From Zopfochytrium polystomum (Eukaryota > Chytridiomycota > Chytridiomycetes > Chytridiales > Chytridiaceae): a DNA stretch of 64,000 nucleotides. A program made the translations under genes and the position numbers. The notes below the pieces were generated by a model. The model did no database searches. It was not told the origin of the DNA and worked only from the letters and a program-made list of their open reading frames with translations. The DNA is taken from positions 1 through 64,000 of the forward strand of contig JAIVFJ010000074.1 of assembly GCA_025765615.1 (NCBI GenBank). The letters are read 5' to 3'. Within the stretch, counting starts at the first letter, position 1, and each line of letters opens with the position of its first letter. This document shows positions 22,549-32,673 of this stretch, piece after piece.

Positions 22549-22855
22549 GGAGGATGTCAAGATGAAGCCAACGCCAGAGTGTTTTGAGGTGGAGGCGTCG
22601 GTGAATATGCCAATGTAGTTATTTGCTGCGTGTTGGCGGACGGCGTGTGTGGCGTGAGCGGCAGTGCAACCGGTTTCTTGGAGCGCAAGAATGGAAGTGC
22701 CTGTAGATTTCATCCAGCTTAGGATGGAGGAGTATTTGGCGACAAAGTTACGGCCCACGTTCCAAGTGGCAAAGCAAGGGGGTGGAGGGGGAGGCGGGCC
22801 CAAGTTTGGAGAGGGAGGTGGCATTGGTAATGGATATGTCTTGTATAGATAAGTG

Positions 22856-22886
<31 letters not shown>

Positions 22887-22902
22887 AGAGGGATGTAGTC
22901 AA
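22549..22902 (-). pseudogene. LINE ORF2: start and first part of endonuclease
   Basis: The frame opens at 22902 with MTTSLFI and a lysine run encoded by a 26-base poly(A) tract (poly(T) on the plus strand, 22857-22882), then prolines, then FATWNVGRNFVAKYSSILSW and ILALQETG, the first two motifs of an AP-type endonuclease. The frame is cut by LTR-D at GFILTSS. Confidence 0.8.
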
Positions 22903-23525
22903 CGCCGGGCGCTGCTGGCAGTACGCGCAGCAGAGGTAGAAGCAGAGTGAGAGCTCAAGGAGCCAGTAACAGCGGACGAGTAAGTTGGCGAGGTGTGACT
23001 CATGGGGACATCACGGTTGGGGGAAGCAGATGGAGTAGTGTCACAAGAGGATTGAAGGGGGCTGTGGGCACGAGGAGCCCCATGCGAAAGGAGGGCCTGC
23101 TCGACAGATTGCTGCGCATAGGGTAGGAGTGCGTTTACCACCTCAGAACGAAAACGGGTATGGATTTCGGCGACAGCGTTGTCAATCTGAGTCTGGACAG
23201 CACTCAGAACGAAGCCGTCTCGGTGTTCAAGGGTGGTGAGGCGTTCGCTGATAGAGCTGATGCTGTCAGAATGGTTGGAAATATTTTGACGGACAGTCTC
23301 CAAGGCCGACGACATTTCACGCAGGGCTGTCTGCTGGTCATTGCGAATGGAGTTGGCAATATTCTGTTGCTCTGTGCGAAAGGCCACGAGTTCCGAGGTT
23401 TGTGTCTGCGCGACCTTCTGCTGGTGGGTCGCGTGCTGCGTAATCAGACTACGCATGTCGTTCATGAATTGAGCCATTTCCAAGAAAGTTGCCTGATGGG
23501 GGGGGGGAAGGAGGGGGAGGGGCAA
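22899..23525 (-). CDS. LINE ORF1 C-terminal coiled-coil part
   Basis: 208 codons. A long heptad-like helical region (NDMRSLITQHATHQQKVAQ ... LETVRQNISNHSDSIS) suggests the coiled coil that trimerises LINE ORF1 proteins, followed by a serine/threonine-rich tail. It overlaps the ORF2 start by four bases. It is probably a continuation of the ORF1 frame at 23686-24543, from which it is separated by a frame break and a short stop-containing stretch. Confidence 0.65.
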   Translation of the reverse strand: MPLPLLPPPHQATFLEMAQFMNDMRSLITQHATHQQKVAQTQTSELVAFRTEQQNIANSIRNDQQTALREMSSALETVRQNISNHSDSISSISERLTTLEHRDGFVLSAVQTQIDNAVAEIHTRFRSEVVNALLPYAQQSVEQALLSHGAPRAHSPLQSSCDTTPSASPNRDVPMSHTSPTYSSAVTGSLSSHSASTSAARTASSARR

Positions 23526-23567
23526 CGGTCGAATCAGCAGGAGGGGGTTGGGGTACAGTGCTAATAA

Positions 23568-24543
23568 TGGGGGGCAGGTCGAGGACGGGGGCGGAAGTTG
23601 GTGCGTGCTGCGAGCGTGCAGGTTGCAGTGAGGTGGTCAGTAGAACCGCAGCGTTGACAGCAACGAAAGGGGGTACAGTCATCGTTTAGGTAGGGTTGAA
23701 AAGGGGTGGGGCGACCATTAATGCGGATGGAGGTTCCGATGGAGAGAAGATCAGTGCGGTGGGGGGAAAATCAAAAAGGCTTTGTTGGAGCGGCCAGCGG
23801 AGTTGGTAGTGGGGGTTGTAATAGCCAGGGTTGCGAATCAAGGTACACCCAAGGTTGCTTGCTAGAGGGCCCAAATCAAAAGCAGTGAGTGATGATGGAA
23901 GGTTGAAGAGGACGCCAGTACGAAAGTTTTCGTCAGCGATGCGAGATTCTCGTTGGGCCTGGGTTTCGCGGAGGCGGATTGCGACACCAGCGCCTTCAAC
24001 AAAGGCAAACGGGGGAAAGTTACGGGGCAGGTTGACGAAAAGAACGAAGGCACAGGTGGTGGCGTTAGTCTGGTTGTGGGTATAGGCAATATCAAGGATG
24101 TCGCCACTTTTACGGAGGAGGGAGCGGAGGGCGCAAGTGATAGAGGTTCTGTGAGAAGGGAAAGTGCCAGAAAGGACGCCTGGGGCAAGGTGTGTAACAA
24201 GAAGTATGTTGTTGAAATCCCGATTCTCCAAGTAAGTGGTTGCGTTGAACGGAGGAAGCCCGCGAGGCAGCCGGTTATAGAACACAGTGTGCTCTGTGAA
24301 GACGGAGGATTCGATCTCGGTGATGCGTTCCGTAGTTGGCTCCTCAGTGAGACTCAGAGTAAGGAAAGGAGGGTCGCGTGAAATGGTGATGGGCGCAGCA
24401 AGGGGGATCGAGTTTGCGGCACAGGCTTGAGCGACCTCGTCGATAAGCGGTTGCCAGTTGTTGTTATTCGGGCTGGTCACGGAGATACGAAGGAGGTGAC
24501 CGTTGGAGGAAGTCGTGACTGAGGGCACGATGGGCACGTCCAT
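23568..24543 (-). pseudogene. LINE ORF1 N-terminal part with CCHC zinc knuckle
   Basis: A frame of 285 codons from 24543 (MDVPIVPSVTTSSNGHLL) with an RNA-binding-like region (ITCALRSLLRKSGDILD). Near 23690 the frame must shift by one base, after which CCQRCGSTDHLTATC appears: C-x2-C-x4-H-x4-C, a retroviral-type zinc knuckle. This order (RNA-binding region, knuckle, coiled coil) fits a LINE nucleic-acid-binding protein. Confidence 0.75.
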
Positions 24544-24733
24544 GTTTGCGGGGGCGCAGTGGGCAATCGCGGATGCAAGGGCGGAGGTGACAAGTCAGGC
24601 GGAGTTTTTTTTCTATGGTGATGTTACAGCTTTTGAGGTTGGTTTTTGTTTGCTCTCATTTTGCGGACTTTGTAACAAGAGTAGGCAAGCCAGTGGCAGA
24701 AGAAGTTTTGCCAAAATCTCCAAAGAGAAAAAA

Positions 24734-24884
24734 TGTTAGATTTTGGGGTTTTGCAGTAAGCAGTGTGCAGGAGCAACACTTGACACTGTGGTGCATGGGA
24801 GTACCAACTGTGATGAGGACCTGGTGAATTTTTTGTCACCTGATCTTTGTCACAATTTTGTATAAAGCCAAACAGCATACATTG
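24734..24884 (+). repeat. Truncated Copia-2-type LTR
   Basis: Starts TGTTAGATTTTGGGG and follows the Copia-2 LTR through TTTTGTATAAAG to GCATACATTG, then switches to the inverted-repeat arm. The 125 bases before it (24609-24733) are CpG-poor and unassigned. Confidence 0.7.
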
Positions 24885-24969
24885 TTTGTGATTGTAGAGA
24901 AATAGAATCTACTTGTGATAGTTTTAACTTTAAGACACTTTAGGGAAAATTTGTTCAGATTTTCTAAGA

Positions 24970-25410
24970 TACCCTGCACACAAAAGAAAGCATGAGAGAA
25001 AACTCTGCACAGGTGAGCCTTCCACACGATGCTGGCCTGGGCTCTCCAGTACCCAATGAGGCGAGGCAGCCACTCCCCCATACACAGCTTGCCCTCAACG
25101 CTACCCCCCTGTGTCTCGCCTGTGCACATCAGGAGAAAGACTGTCTCCTGGTTGGTGCTCCTCACAGAATGGGCACCCTGCTCAGGACTCCACCTCGACT
25201 GACACAGGTCGAGGCTACACTAGCCTACAAGCTGGGACTTTGGTTGATTTACATTGCCAGTTTGCCACCCCGATCCGGCCTTCCTCAGTCAAGCCTATAG
25301 TGCTCCCAGTAAGGCCAATTGGAGAAGACGTTAATTGCAGTAGCACAGGATCCAACCTGTTGTGCCGTCACCTCCAATACCAGAGCTGTACACCATTATC
25401 AAATTCACTT
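24970..25410 (-). repeat. Dispersed repeat R1, copy d
   Basis: R1 in the left arm of the inverted repeat; on its sense strand it reads ACAGGTTGGATCCTGT, again a B-box-like core in a short palindrome. Confidence 0.65.
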
Positions 25411-26984
25411 TTGCTGCGCATTACCTCTACATGATACCATCATTGTACTAATTCCGGTTTAACTTCTTCCAATTCTGATTGCTGAAGTTGAATGCTTAAT
25501 GAATGGAAGAAGTTGTTGTTTTCTGGAGTGACTCTGCTGTGGGGAATGGTTGATGCTTTGTCTGACTTTGTTGAGACTGCACAAAACTGAAAGCAATTCC
25601 AATTCAACTTGTTCAACTGGCAAAATTCAGGTTAAAAGATGGTTCAAGGTGACTGGGGACGGAATGGAGCAAAGTGGTGATGTTGGTGCTATTTCTGAAG
25701 CTGCCCTGCAGTAATGAACGGATGAAGGTTTTCCCTGAACGATGATCATCAGCACAGAGTTGCAAAGTGGACTCAGCATGGATTGGCACCAACTTGGCAT
25801 CGTCTTCGTGGTGCTGGGCTGCTGGCTTGGGAAACGCTCTATCCATTTTAGCCAAATGAATCTGGACTCAGGAGTCAAACTATGGCTAGGGACCTTAACT
25901 CACACATATTGCCTTCAGCTTTTATACACAGACATACTAACACAATGCACCAGGTCCCACATCAGAGGAAATTCCACAGCCATACCTGAGTCCTCACCTC
26001 AATTGCATCACTCTGATGAATTATCCTAACCAACTTCTATGACAAAACACAATGTTCCTTGAAATAACTTTTGGCTCATTCCGAGGAATGTCAACATTTA
26101 TCTTTATTGGACACTCAACAATAACACTTTTTCAGAGCAAACTATAAACAAGCTCAACCTTGCAAGATTACTGAAGTTCCATTCTCATCTAAGATTCTTC
26201 CTTTGAAGAACCAAACCTAACTGACAGCAATGTTCTTTGAATGCCTCATTCATTCATGCAGCATAACCAGAATTTGGATACTTTAGAGACTGCCGTCGAC
26301 TTTTGTAATCTGTCCAGATACTTTGTGGTTTTGGCTTGGATGTTAGACTTGACAAAAACATTCTGCTGATTTCTTTAACAAGGCAGAGTAGAAGACATCA
26401 GGCTAAGTCTTTGTTCCCTTGCTTGCATTAACACTCTTCCACCAGCATTATTTCACCACAACATCACTTGCATCTTCAAGCAATCAGGCTCTGTGGAAAC
26501 ATCTGGATATACTAACTCTCACTAATGCTTACTTCCACTAACTTTATCTCTATCTTTATTCTCAACTCTAAACCAACAAAAACAAAAATCAATCTCTCAC
26601 AGTCAAACAATAGCAATTACCACATCATCAAACTATTCATTCTGCGGCAGTCTCAGCAAAATCCAGGAAAACCTTCATCCGTTCATTACTGCAGATCAGC
26701 TTCAGAAACAACACCAACATCGCCACTTTGCTCCATTCAGTCACTAGTCATCTTGAACCATCTTTTAACCTGAATTTTGCCAGTTGAACAAGTTGAATTG
26801 GAATTGCTTTCAGTTTTGTGCAGTCTCAACAAAGTCAGACAAAGCATCAACCATTCCCCACAGCAGAGTCACTCCAGAAAACAACAACTTCTTCCATTCA
26901 TTAAGCATTCAACTTCAGCAATCAGAATTGGAAGAAGTTAAACTGGAATTGGTAAAAAGTATCAACCACATGGTAATCCACAGC

Positions 26985-27440
26985 GAAAGTGAATCGGATA
27001 ACGGTGTACAGCTCTGGTGTTGGAGGTTATGGCACGATGGGTCGGATTCCGTTAACGTCACCTCCAGTGGGCCTTACTGGGAGCACTATAGGCATGACTG
27101 AGGAAGGCCAGACTGATGTGGCAGACTGGCAATGTAAATCAACTGAAGGCCCACAAACACCAAAGTCCCAGCTTGTAGGCTAGTGTGGCCCAGACCTGTG
27201 TCAGAGGAGGTGGAGTCCTGAACAGGGAGCCCATTCCACAAGAAGTACCAACCAGGAGAGAGTTATTCTCTTGATGTGCCCAGGCGAGACACGGGGGAAA
27301 GCGTTGAGGGCAAGCTGTGTATGGGGGAGTGGTCGCCTATCCTCACAGGGTACTGGGGGGGGGAGCCCAGACCAGCATTGTGCAGAAGGCTCACCTGTGC
27401 AGAGTTTTCTCCTGTGCTTTCTTTTGTATGCAGGGTAACT
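26985..27440 (+). repeat. Dispersed repeat R1, copy e
   Basis: R1 in the right arm of the inverted repeat, starting GTGAATCGGATAACGG. Very similar to copy c at 19845. Confidence 0.65.
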
Positions 27441-27525
27441 TAGAAAATCTGAACAAATTTTCCCTAAACTTTCTTAAAGTTAAAACCATCACAAGTAGAT
27501 TCTATTTCTCTACAACCGCAAAACA

Positions 27526-28310
27526 AACAGAACACTTTAAAATTTGGAATCCACCACAAACTTCCCACCTTCAGGTGAAATTCCATCAGAACCACGTCAG
27601 CTGTCGCCACCATCTGACAACTCTGCAAAGTGTACAAATTCCGGCCAACTGTGTTTGACAAGCACACCCTGCCCAGACCCTCGTATATGTGCAGACAGCC
27701 TTTGAAGCTATTGAACAACCCACCAATGTCAACATAATCTGGAACAAATGGGTCTACAAGGTCAAACTTTGTGAAGACAGCAACATTGAGTGCTTCTACG
27801 CACCACTCATGGCGAAGGGCCCCACTTAGTATCATTGCATTCATATTCAGAATACTCACTCACTTATTGTCCAAATCAATAGTCTTTGTTAACTCACTGA
27901 AATGGCTGCCTGAATCAACTGGGACACTGGCACAGTGGATATCAGCAACACATACCTCAACAGCATATTTTGTGTGCTCAATCTGCATCGAGCAGTTCAT
28001 TACCACCACACCGACTGCTGGAGTTGAACAGCCACCAAAATCAAACAGTTGTCAGGAAAGTGCAATCTTCTGGGACCACTGCATCCACAATATTTGTTTT
28101 TTAGTGATTCTGGAAAAAACTTCTTCTGCCATTGCCTTGCCTAATCTTTTACAAACTCTGTGAAATGGGAGCAATTAAAACCATCCTCAACATGCAGCTG
28201 GAACATCAACATGACGGAATCTTCTTACACAAGAAAGTCTATAGCAAGGAGTTACTTCAGTGCCATGCAAACATTATCAACAACTGCACTGCAGTTGCCA
28301 ACAATTATGC
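27526..28310 (+). pseudogene. Second copy of the degenerate copia RT region
   Basis: Parallel to 20390-21400: NKWVYKVKLCEDSNIECFYA can be read near 27730-27800 and MGAIKTILNMQLEHQHDG near 28160. It lacks the solo gypsy LTR present in the first copy. Frames are broken throughout. Confidence 0.75.
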
Positions 28311-28958
28311 AATAAACTGCAACAGATTTGGCCAAAACAATCTCGGAGAAACAGCTCTTGAGCAAACTGTGGAGTGATTTCTGTCGGGACAACAACCCAA
28401 AGAAAAAGTCAGATGATCAGGAAGGGATCATAACCATGCTGCAGCAGACAATGACTAAAGGCTCTGGAATTATTGAGAAGCTCAAGGAATCCTCCAGCAG
28501 CCATGTAGTCATCCTGCGATACCAGAATGAAGACAAGAGATGGTTGTCGAGGTCATTGCAAAGCTTCGGTCGATTGGCAAACTAAAGCACCTCCCCCACC
28601 ACCCTGGAGTCGGACGATTTTTCGATCCTGAGGTCTTGGAAGCCTCTGGCATTATGAGCCTAGGTGATTTCTTTGGTCATCTGGAAATGCAATACCACCA
28701 GTGGCCGTTGAAACTACCAGCTTTGGCAGTCCAGTTTTGATGTTGTGACGATCAACAGAATATTGCGTGGGTGGAATACTCTAGTGGGCTTGTGGCTAAA
28801 AGAGGAAGAAATAATGATTCCACTCCGAACAAGCCACCAACAAATTCAGACCCAGCAAGGGACAGGTCATCAATCAGCAGACTGAATCGGCAAAGAAGCC
28901 TCTGAAGGAAAAAGGATCCTGGATAGGAAGAGACTGCCAAAGCAGTGCAGGAGGCTGC
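28311..28958 (+). other. Unassigned CpG-poor sequence with two short frames
   Basis: Frames at 28328-28585 (MAKTISEKQLLSKLWSDF) and 28540-28740 are open, lysine-rich and of the same base composition as the LTR elements. I recognise no domain. Probably decayed retroelement sequence. Confidence 0.3.
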
Positions 28959-29205
28959 TGTTAGGTGGAACTGACTGGTTAGCAGCAAGAGGTACAAGAC
29001 GGATCCGAACCTATTGTGACTGTCAGTTATCGTTCTCACAATGCCCATGGGAGAGCGAGCCACCGCCAATGCAGACCTGGGCGCTGGCCTGCGCTGATGA
29101 CAAATACTCCGAGTATTAAGTGGAACAGAAACCCAGTGTCAACAGTTTTCCTCCTCCTCTGCTCAAGCAGATAATATAGGAGAGGTTTTTAACCTGTGCC
29201 AGTCA
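28959..29205 (+). repeat. R3 solo LTR
   Basis: 247 bp, TGTTAGGTGGAACTGACTGG ... GTGCCAGTCA, the same length and borders as 62900-63146. Flanking five-base words (GCTGC and GTGGT) do not match, so no target duplication supports a simple solo LTR. Confidence 0.65.
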
Positions 29206-30235
29206 GTGGTTGATGCTGTCATGGATTGCCTGGTACAGTCTCTGATCTGCAGTTGCTTTGTCGAACCTATGTGGCTGAAGATTGAGACTACTTGGAAGGG
29301 CAGTTACAGGTCACTTTTTGCCAGAAAAATCTTTTGACTTAGTGGCCACTATGTAAAAATGTAAAAAGATTGTGGGAACCACCCCTTCATTTTTGCTCGC
29401 AAATCTTCTGAACAATTAGTGGAAGGACTTGTCAGGATCCAGCCTCCGAAGCCTTGGAAGCCGTGGGACAGAACATCAATACCGCAGCCTCGCGGCGACG
29501 ACGTCGTCAACGCCCACTGCTACGGAGCCGAACGCCAACCTTTCACGGTTGCGATCACGCAGACCTCCCACCCGCGTTTGCTGGTGCAGGATCCAGACTC
29601 TCAGGTTCACTAGGGAGGGGATAGACGGGTGGGGTGGGATTGGGACATCTGCGTATGTGCGTGTGCATGCATCACTCACCTATGATGAATGGGGAGAAAA
29701 GCGACTGTCTCAGTCGTTGTCTCCGTTCTGCCAACAGGCTACCGATCAACAACAACACACTTTGCAGTTTGACTTACACGTGCAGTAATTTTCATAATTG
29801 TGTGAAGAAATGAAAATTACTGTAATTATTTTGGTTGGCCTGTCTGCAGTCCACAAACCTCGAATTCCAACGTACCAACAACAGAAGCAAGTTGGAATTC
29901 ACTTCTGGTGTGGCGCGCGAAAGGATTTCTTGTTTCTTTGAATTTTTTTTTTTTTTTTCAGAACCCCACCTGAAAATGCGAACGACAAGCCACCGGCTTT
30001 GACATGTCTGACTCGGTGCACAGCCCCACCTTCTATGCAGCCTTGGGGAAAATTTTTCCAGCGCGGATACCATTTTCAGCTTCCCTTTTTTGCTTTTTTT
30101 AACGGCGTCGAGACAGACAACAGCTGGGTTCGTTTGTCTGCCTGTCTGTCTGTCTCTCTGTCGTCAAAACGACAAAAACCAGCCAGCCGGATTTTGTGTG
30201 AGACAAACAAACTTCCACACACACACACAGAGTGG
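29206..30235. other. Transition from repeats to host DNA; no gene seen
   Basis: CpG content rises after about 29450. A perfect 13-bp inverted repeat (CAGTAATTTTCAT at 29783 and its complement at 29810) and a poly(T) run (29942-29958) are the only clear structures. The last 150 bases (GTCTGCCTGTCTG microsatellite near 30137, CA run near 30217) are the likely promoter/5' UTR of the aspartic protease gene. Confidence 0.4.
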
Positions 30236-32171
30236 ATGACGTCTTGCACGCCAATCTCGACGGCGGCGGCGGCAGGGCCAGCAGCAGAACTGCGGCCGCA
30301 ACGGCCCCGGCGGCGATTGCGGACCCCGCCAATCACCACGACCACCACCACCATTACCGCTGCTGCGAAGGCGTATCCGACCGTAACGCGGGCGGCAGCG
30401 CCGAACTTGTCGCATTGGGCTGTGCGAGCGCTGCCGCCGCTCGCCCGTTCCGTCTACGCCGTTGCCACTACCGCCGCCGTGGTCGCTGCCGTCACGTTGT
30501 CGACTCTAGTGGCCAACCACGCGTCAGCGTTGACTACCTCGGCAACAGCTAGCAAGGACTTCGTCTCGTGAGAATCGCTTTAAAGAACAGGCCCACCGTT
30601 GCTCCATCGACAGTGTTTGCCGTTTGTGAGCAATCGTCTCATCTACCCACCATTCCCTGTCCCTCTTTCACAGGATCCCCCTCACTGCGGCGGTCACTAC
30701 TGAACCGGATACCACAGTTGCCGACGGTCGCAACCTGGCGTCTGCTGCATCCGTTGGCGGAGTCGAAACCCAGTCCGTTGTGAGTCTTTCGCGCTCAAAA
30801 ATGCTTGCGGCGCTTCGCAGTTTTGAGTCGACGCGCCTGGCCTCCGCCTCTTCCGGCTCTGTATCTTCGGCGCCGTTAAGCGCTTTTCCCTCTCAGACTG
30901 AGGTAAATTATCATGCGTTCTTTCCAACCAACCGGCTTTTCGTTCGGGCACCGGAGATTCTCACCAACGTCATCCCTCAGTTCCGGGGAACCATTAGCCT
31001 CGGCACCCCGTCTCAGGAGTTTCGCATCATCTTCGACACAGGATCGCATGACACTTGGATTGTGTCGAAGGACTGTAGCGACGAATTCTGCACCGCAACC
31101 AATACAAAATCTTTTGACCCTGCGGCGTCGTCCACGTACCAAAACCCGAACACTGCCGCCCCGCAAATTCAGTATGGCGATGGAACAACGGTCAACGGCA
31201 TTCTCGCGCTGGAAACAATCACTCTGATTTCTCCTTCGTTCGTTGCGAATAACTTCATCTTCACACAAGCGACAAGCGTTAAAACGTCCGTCAGTGTTGG
31301 GGAGTACGATGGTCTTGTCGGAATGTCTCTTCCCATTGGGACAAATGACCCCAGCCCACCACTCATGTCCGCCATTCTCCAGTCCGGGAGCGTGTCGACG
31401 ACAGGAGCCCTCTTTGGATACTATATCGCACAAGGGGAGCTGACTGGCACCGTGACGGTCGGGGGGATTGACAAGACACTGCAGGCAGACCCAGCTTCCT
31501 TCCCTGTTTGGTTCGATCTGGACAAATCGGCAAACATGGTCCAATCCGGTTCGTGGGCACTTCCGCTCTCGTCGCTGATCGTCGGGAACAAGCCCTTCGC
31601 CATCTCCTCGGGGGGCTCCGCTGCCTCGGTCTTCTTTGACACAGGCATGGCCCTCGGCACCCTCCCACAGGCCGTGTATGATAGCCTAGCGGCGGCGTTT
31701 CCCTCCTCGAAGAAGATGGCCACGGGGTCTGGCTCGGTCGACTACCTCTGGCAAGTGGACTGCGCTACCGCACAGAACGCATCCTCACCTGCCCTGGTGA
31801 TCGCTGTCACTGGTACAGGGTACCAGATTCCGCTTTACCCGGCAGAGTATGTGATTGACCTTGGCAGCTCCACGTGTGTCATTGGGTTCCAGGTCTCTGC
31901 CAGCAACCTCGTGTTTATGGGAAACACGTTCTTTAAGCGTTACTACACCGTCTTTGACTATGGACAGAGAAAGATTGGGTTCGTTCTTGCAAAGGGAAGG
32001 ACGGCAAATGGTTTACCCGCACCGGCTGCAGCGTCTACTTCGACTGCTGGCCAAGGAAATGGTGTATTGTATGGCGGTGCGTCTAGCCCTCGTTTGTCGC
32101 GTTCGACCCTTGCGGCTGCATGCGCAGCCATTCTGTTGATTGGGTTGTTTGAGGCGAAGCTCTATCGGTAG
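30236..32171 (+). CDS. Pepsin-family (A1) aspartic protease, membrane-anchored
   Basis: Two exons, 30236-30567 and 30674-32171, joined across a 106-bp GT-AG intron; the join keeps frame (FVS|IPLTAAVTT) and gives about 609 residues. Residues about 70-95 (SVYAVATTAAVVAAVTL) form a signal-anchor-like hydrophobic stretch, followed by a propeptide. The mature enzyme begins near YHAFFPTNR; RGTISLGTPSQEF precedes the first catalytic motif IIFDTGSHDTW (D about 231) and the flap reads QYGDGTTVNG. The second motif is VFFDTGMALGTLP (D about 432): both aspartates are present, but Met replaces the usual Ser/Thr after the second DTG. A C-terminal hydrophobic segment (LAAACAAILLIGLFEA) suggests a GPI or membrane anchor. 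Likely a cell-surface or vacuolar endopeptidase (inference). Its 3' end converges on the peroxidase-fusion gene; AATAAA lies near 32316. Confidence 0.92.
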
Positions 32172-32673
32172 ACTTTATTCGATTATTCGTTGCTCGGCTT
32201 CTTCTACATACAAACACAACACCTTACCCCCTCGTGAGACTCGCGCTCTATTCCCGTTTCCCATTTCCTTTTACTACATCTGGTCGGTCCACGGCGGTGA
32301 TCGTACTTCTTTTTAGAATAAAGCGAATCTCCCTTGGCGCCACGTGGATTTGCTCTAGTTACTTCGTTCTTTTCTCATCTCTACGAATGCTGTGACTGGT
32401 TGAAGACGAAAGTGCGCCATGCCAGAACCTTATGTGATTCCGATCGTCGTCTGGGCGGCTGCGGTGAAGCTTGCTGGATGTCGACGAGGCATTGAGTTGC
32501 TCTTGTTGTGATTGGGCCAATTCTTTTTACCCTTTTCTTTTTTAGAAGCAGTTTGATGGCAAATGGGGTGTCCCGTTCAATTGTCATTGACTCACAGCCA
32601 CGAATACAGCCAGAGCATTTAACATTGTTGTAGCCTTTGGGGTGCCTTCAGTCGGGCGGACATTTCTTCGTAT
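32172..32673. other. Convergent intergenic region
   Basis: 502 bp between the stops of the protease (+) and the peroxidase fusion (-). An AATAAA-type signal near 32316 serves the protease. No ORF with recognisable content. Confidence 0.5.

Larger units (their letters stand above)
22549..24608 (-). mobile_element. LINE element, 5' part (ORF1 and start of ORF2)
   Basis: Continuation of the reverse-strand LINE beyond the LTR-D insertion. CpG-rich up to about 24608, where base composition changes to the CpG-poor type; I take that as its 5' border. Contains ORF1 and the first part of ORF2. Confidence 0.85.
24885..27525. repeat. Large inverted repeat (about 0.86-kb arms)
   Basis: The left arm (about 24885-25736) and right arm (about 26662-27525) are reverse complements over their length, including one R1 copy each, around a spacer of about 925 bp that resembles 18500-19510. 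The arms are diverged by scattered substitutions and small indels. No transposase is seen; it may have arisen by inverted insertion of related LTR-element fragments. Confidence 0.75.

Noticed and set aside
24885..27525. CRISPR array or phage-like repeat structure
   Set aside because: Repeats are long, few and inverted, with no regular spacers; the DNA is eukaryotic.
28959..29205. Solo LTR with target duplication
   Set aside because: The flanking 5-base words differ here and at 62900, so I list only the LTR-like repeat and not a clean insertion.
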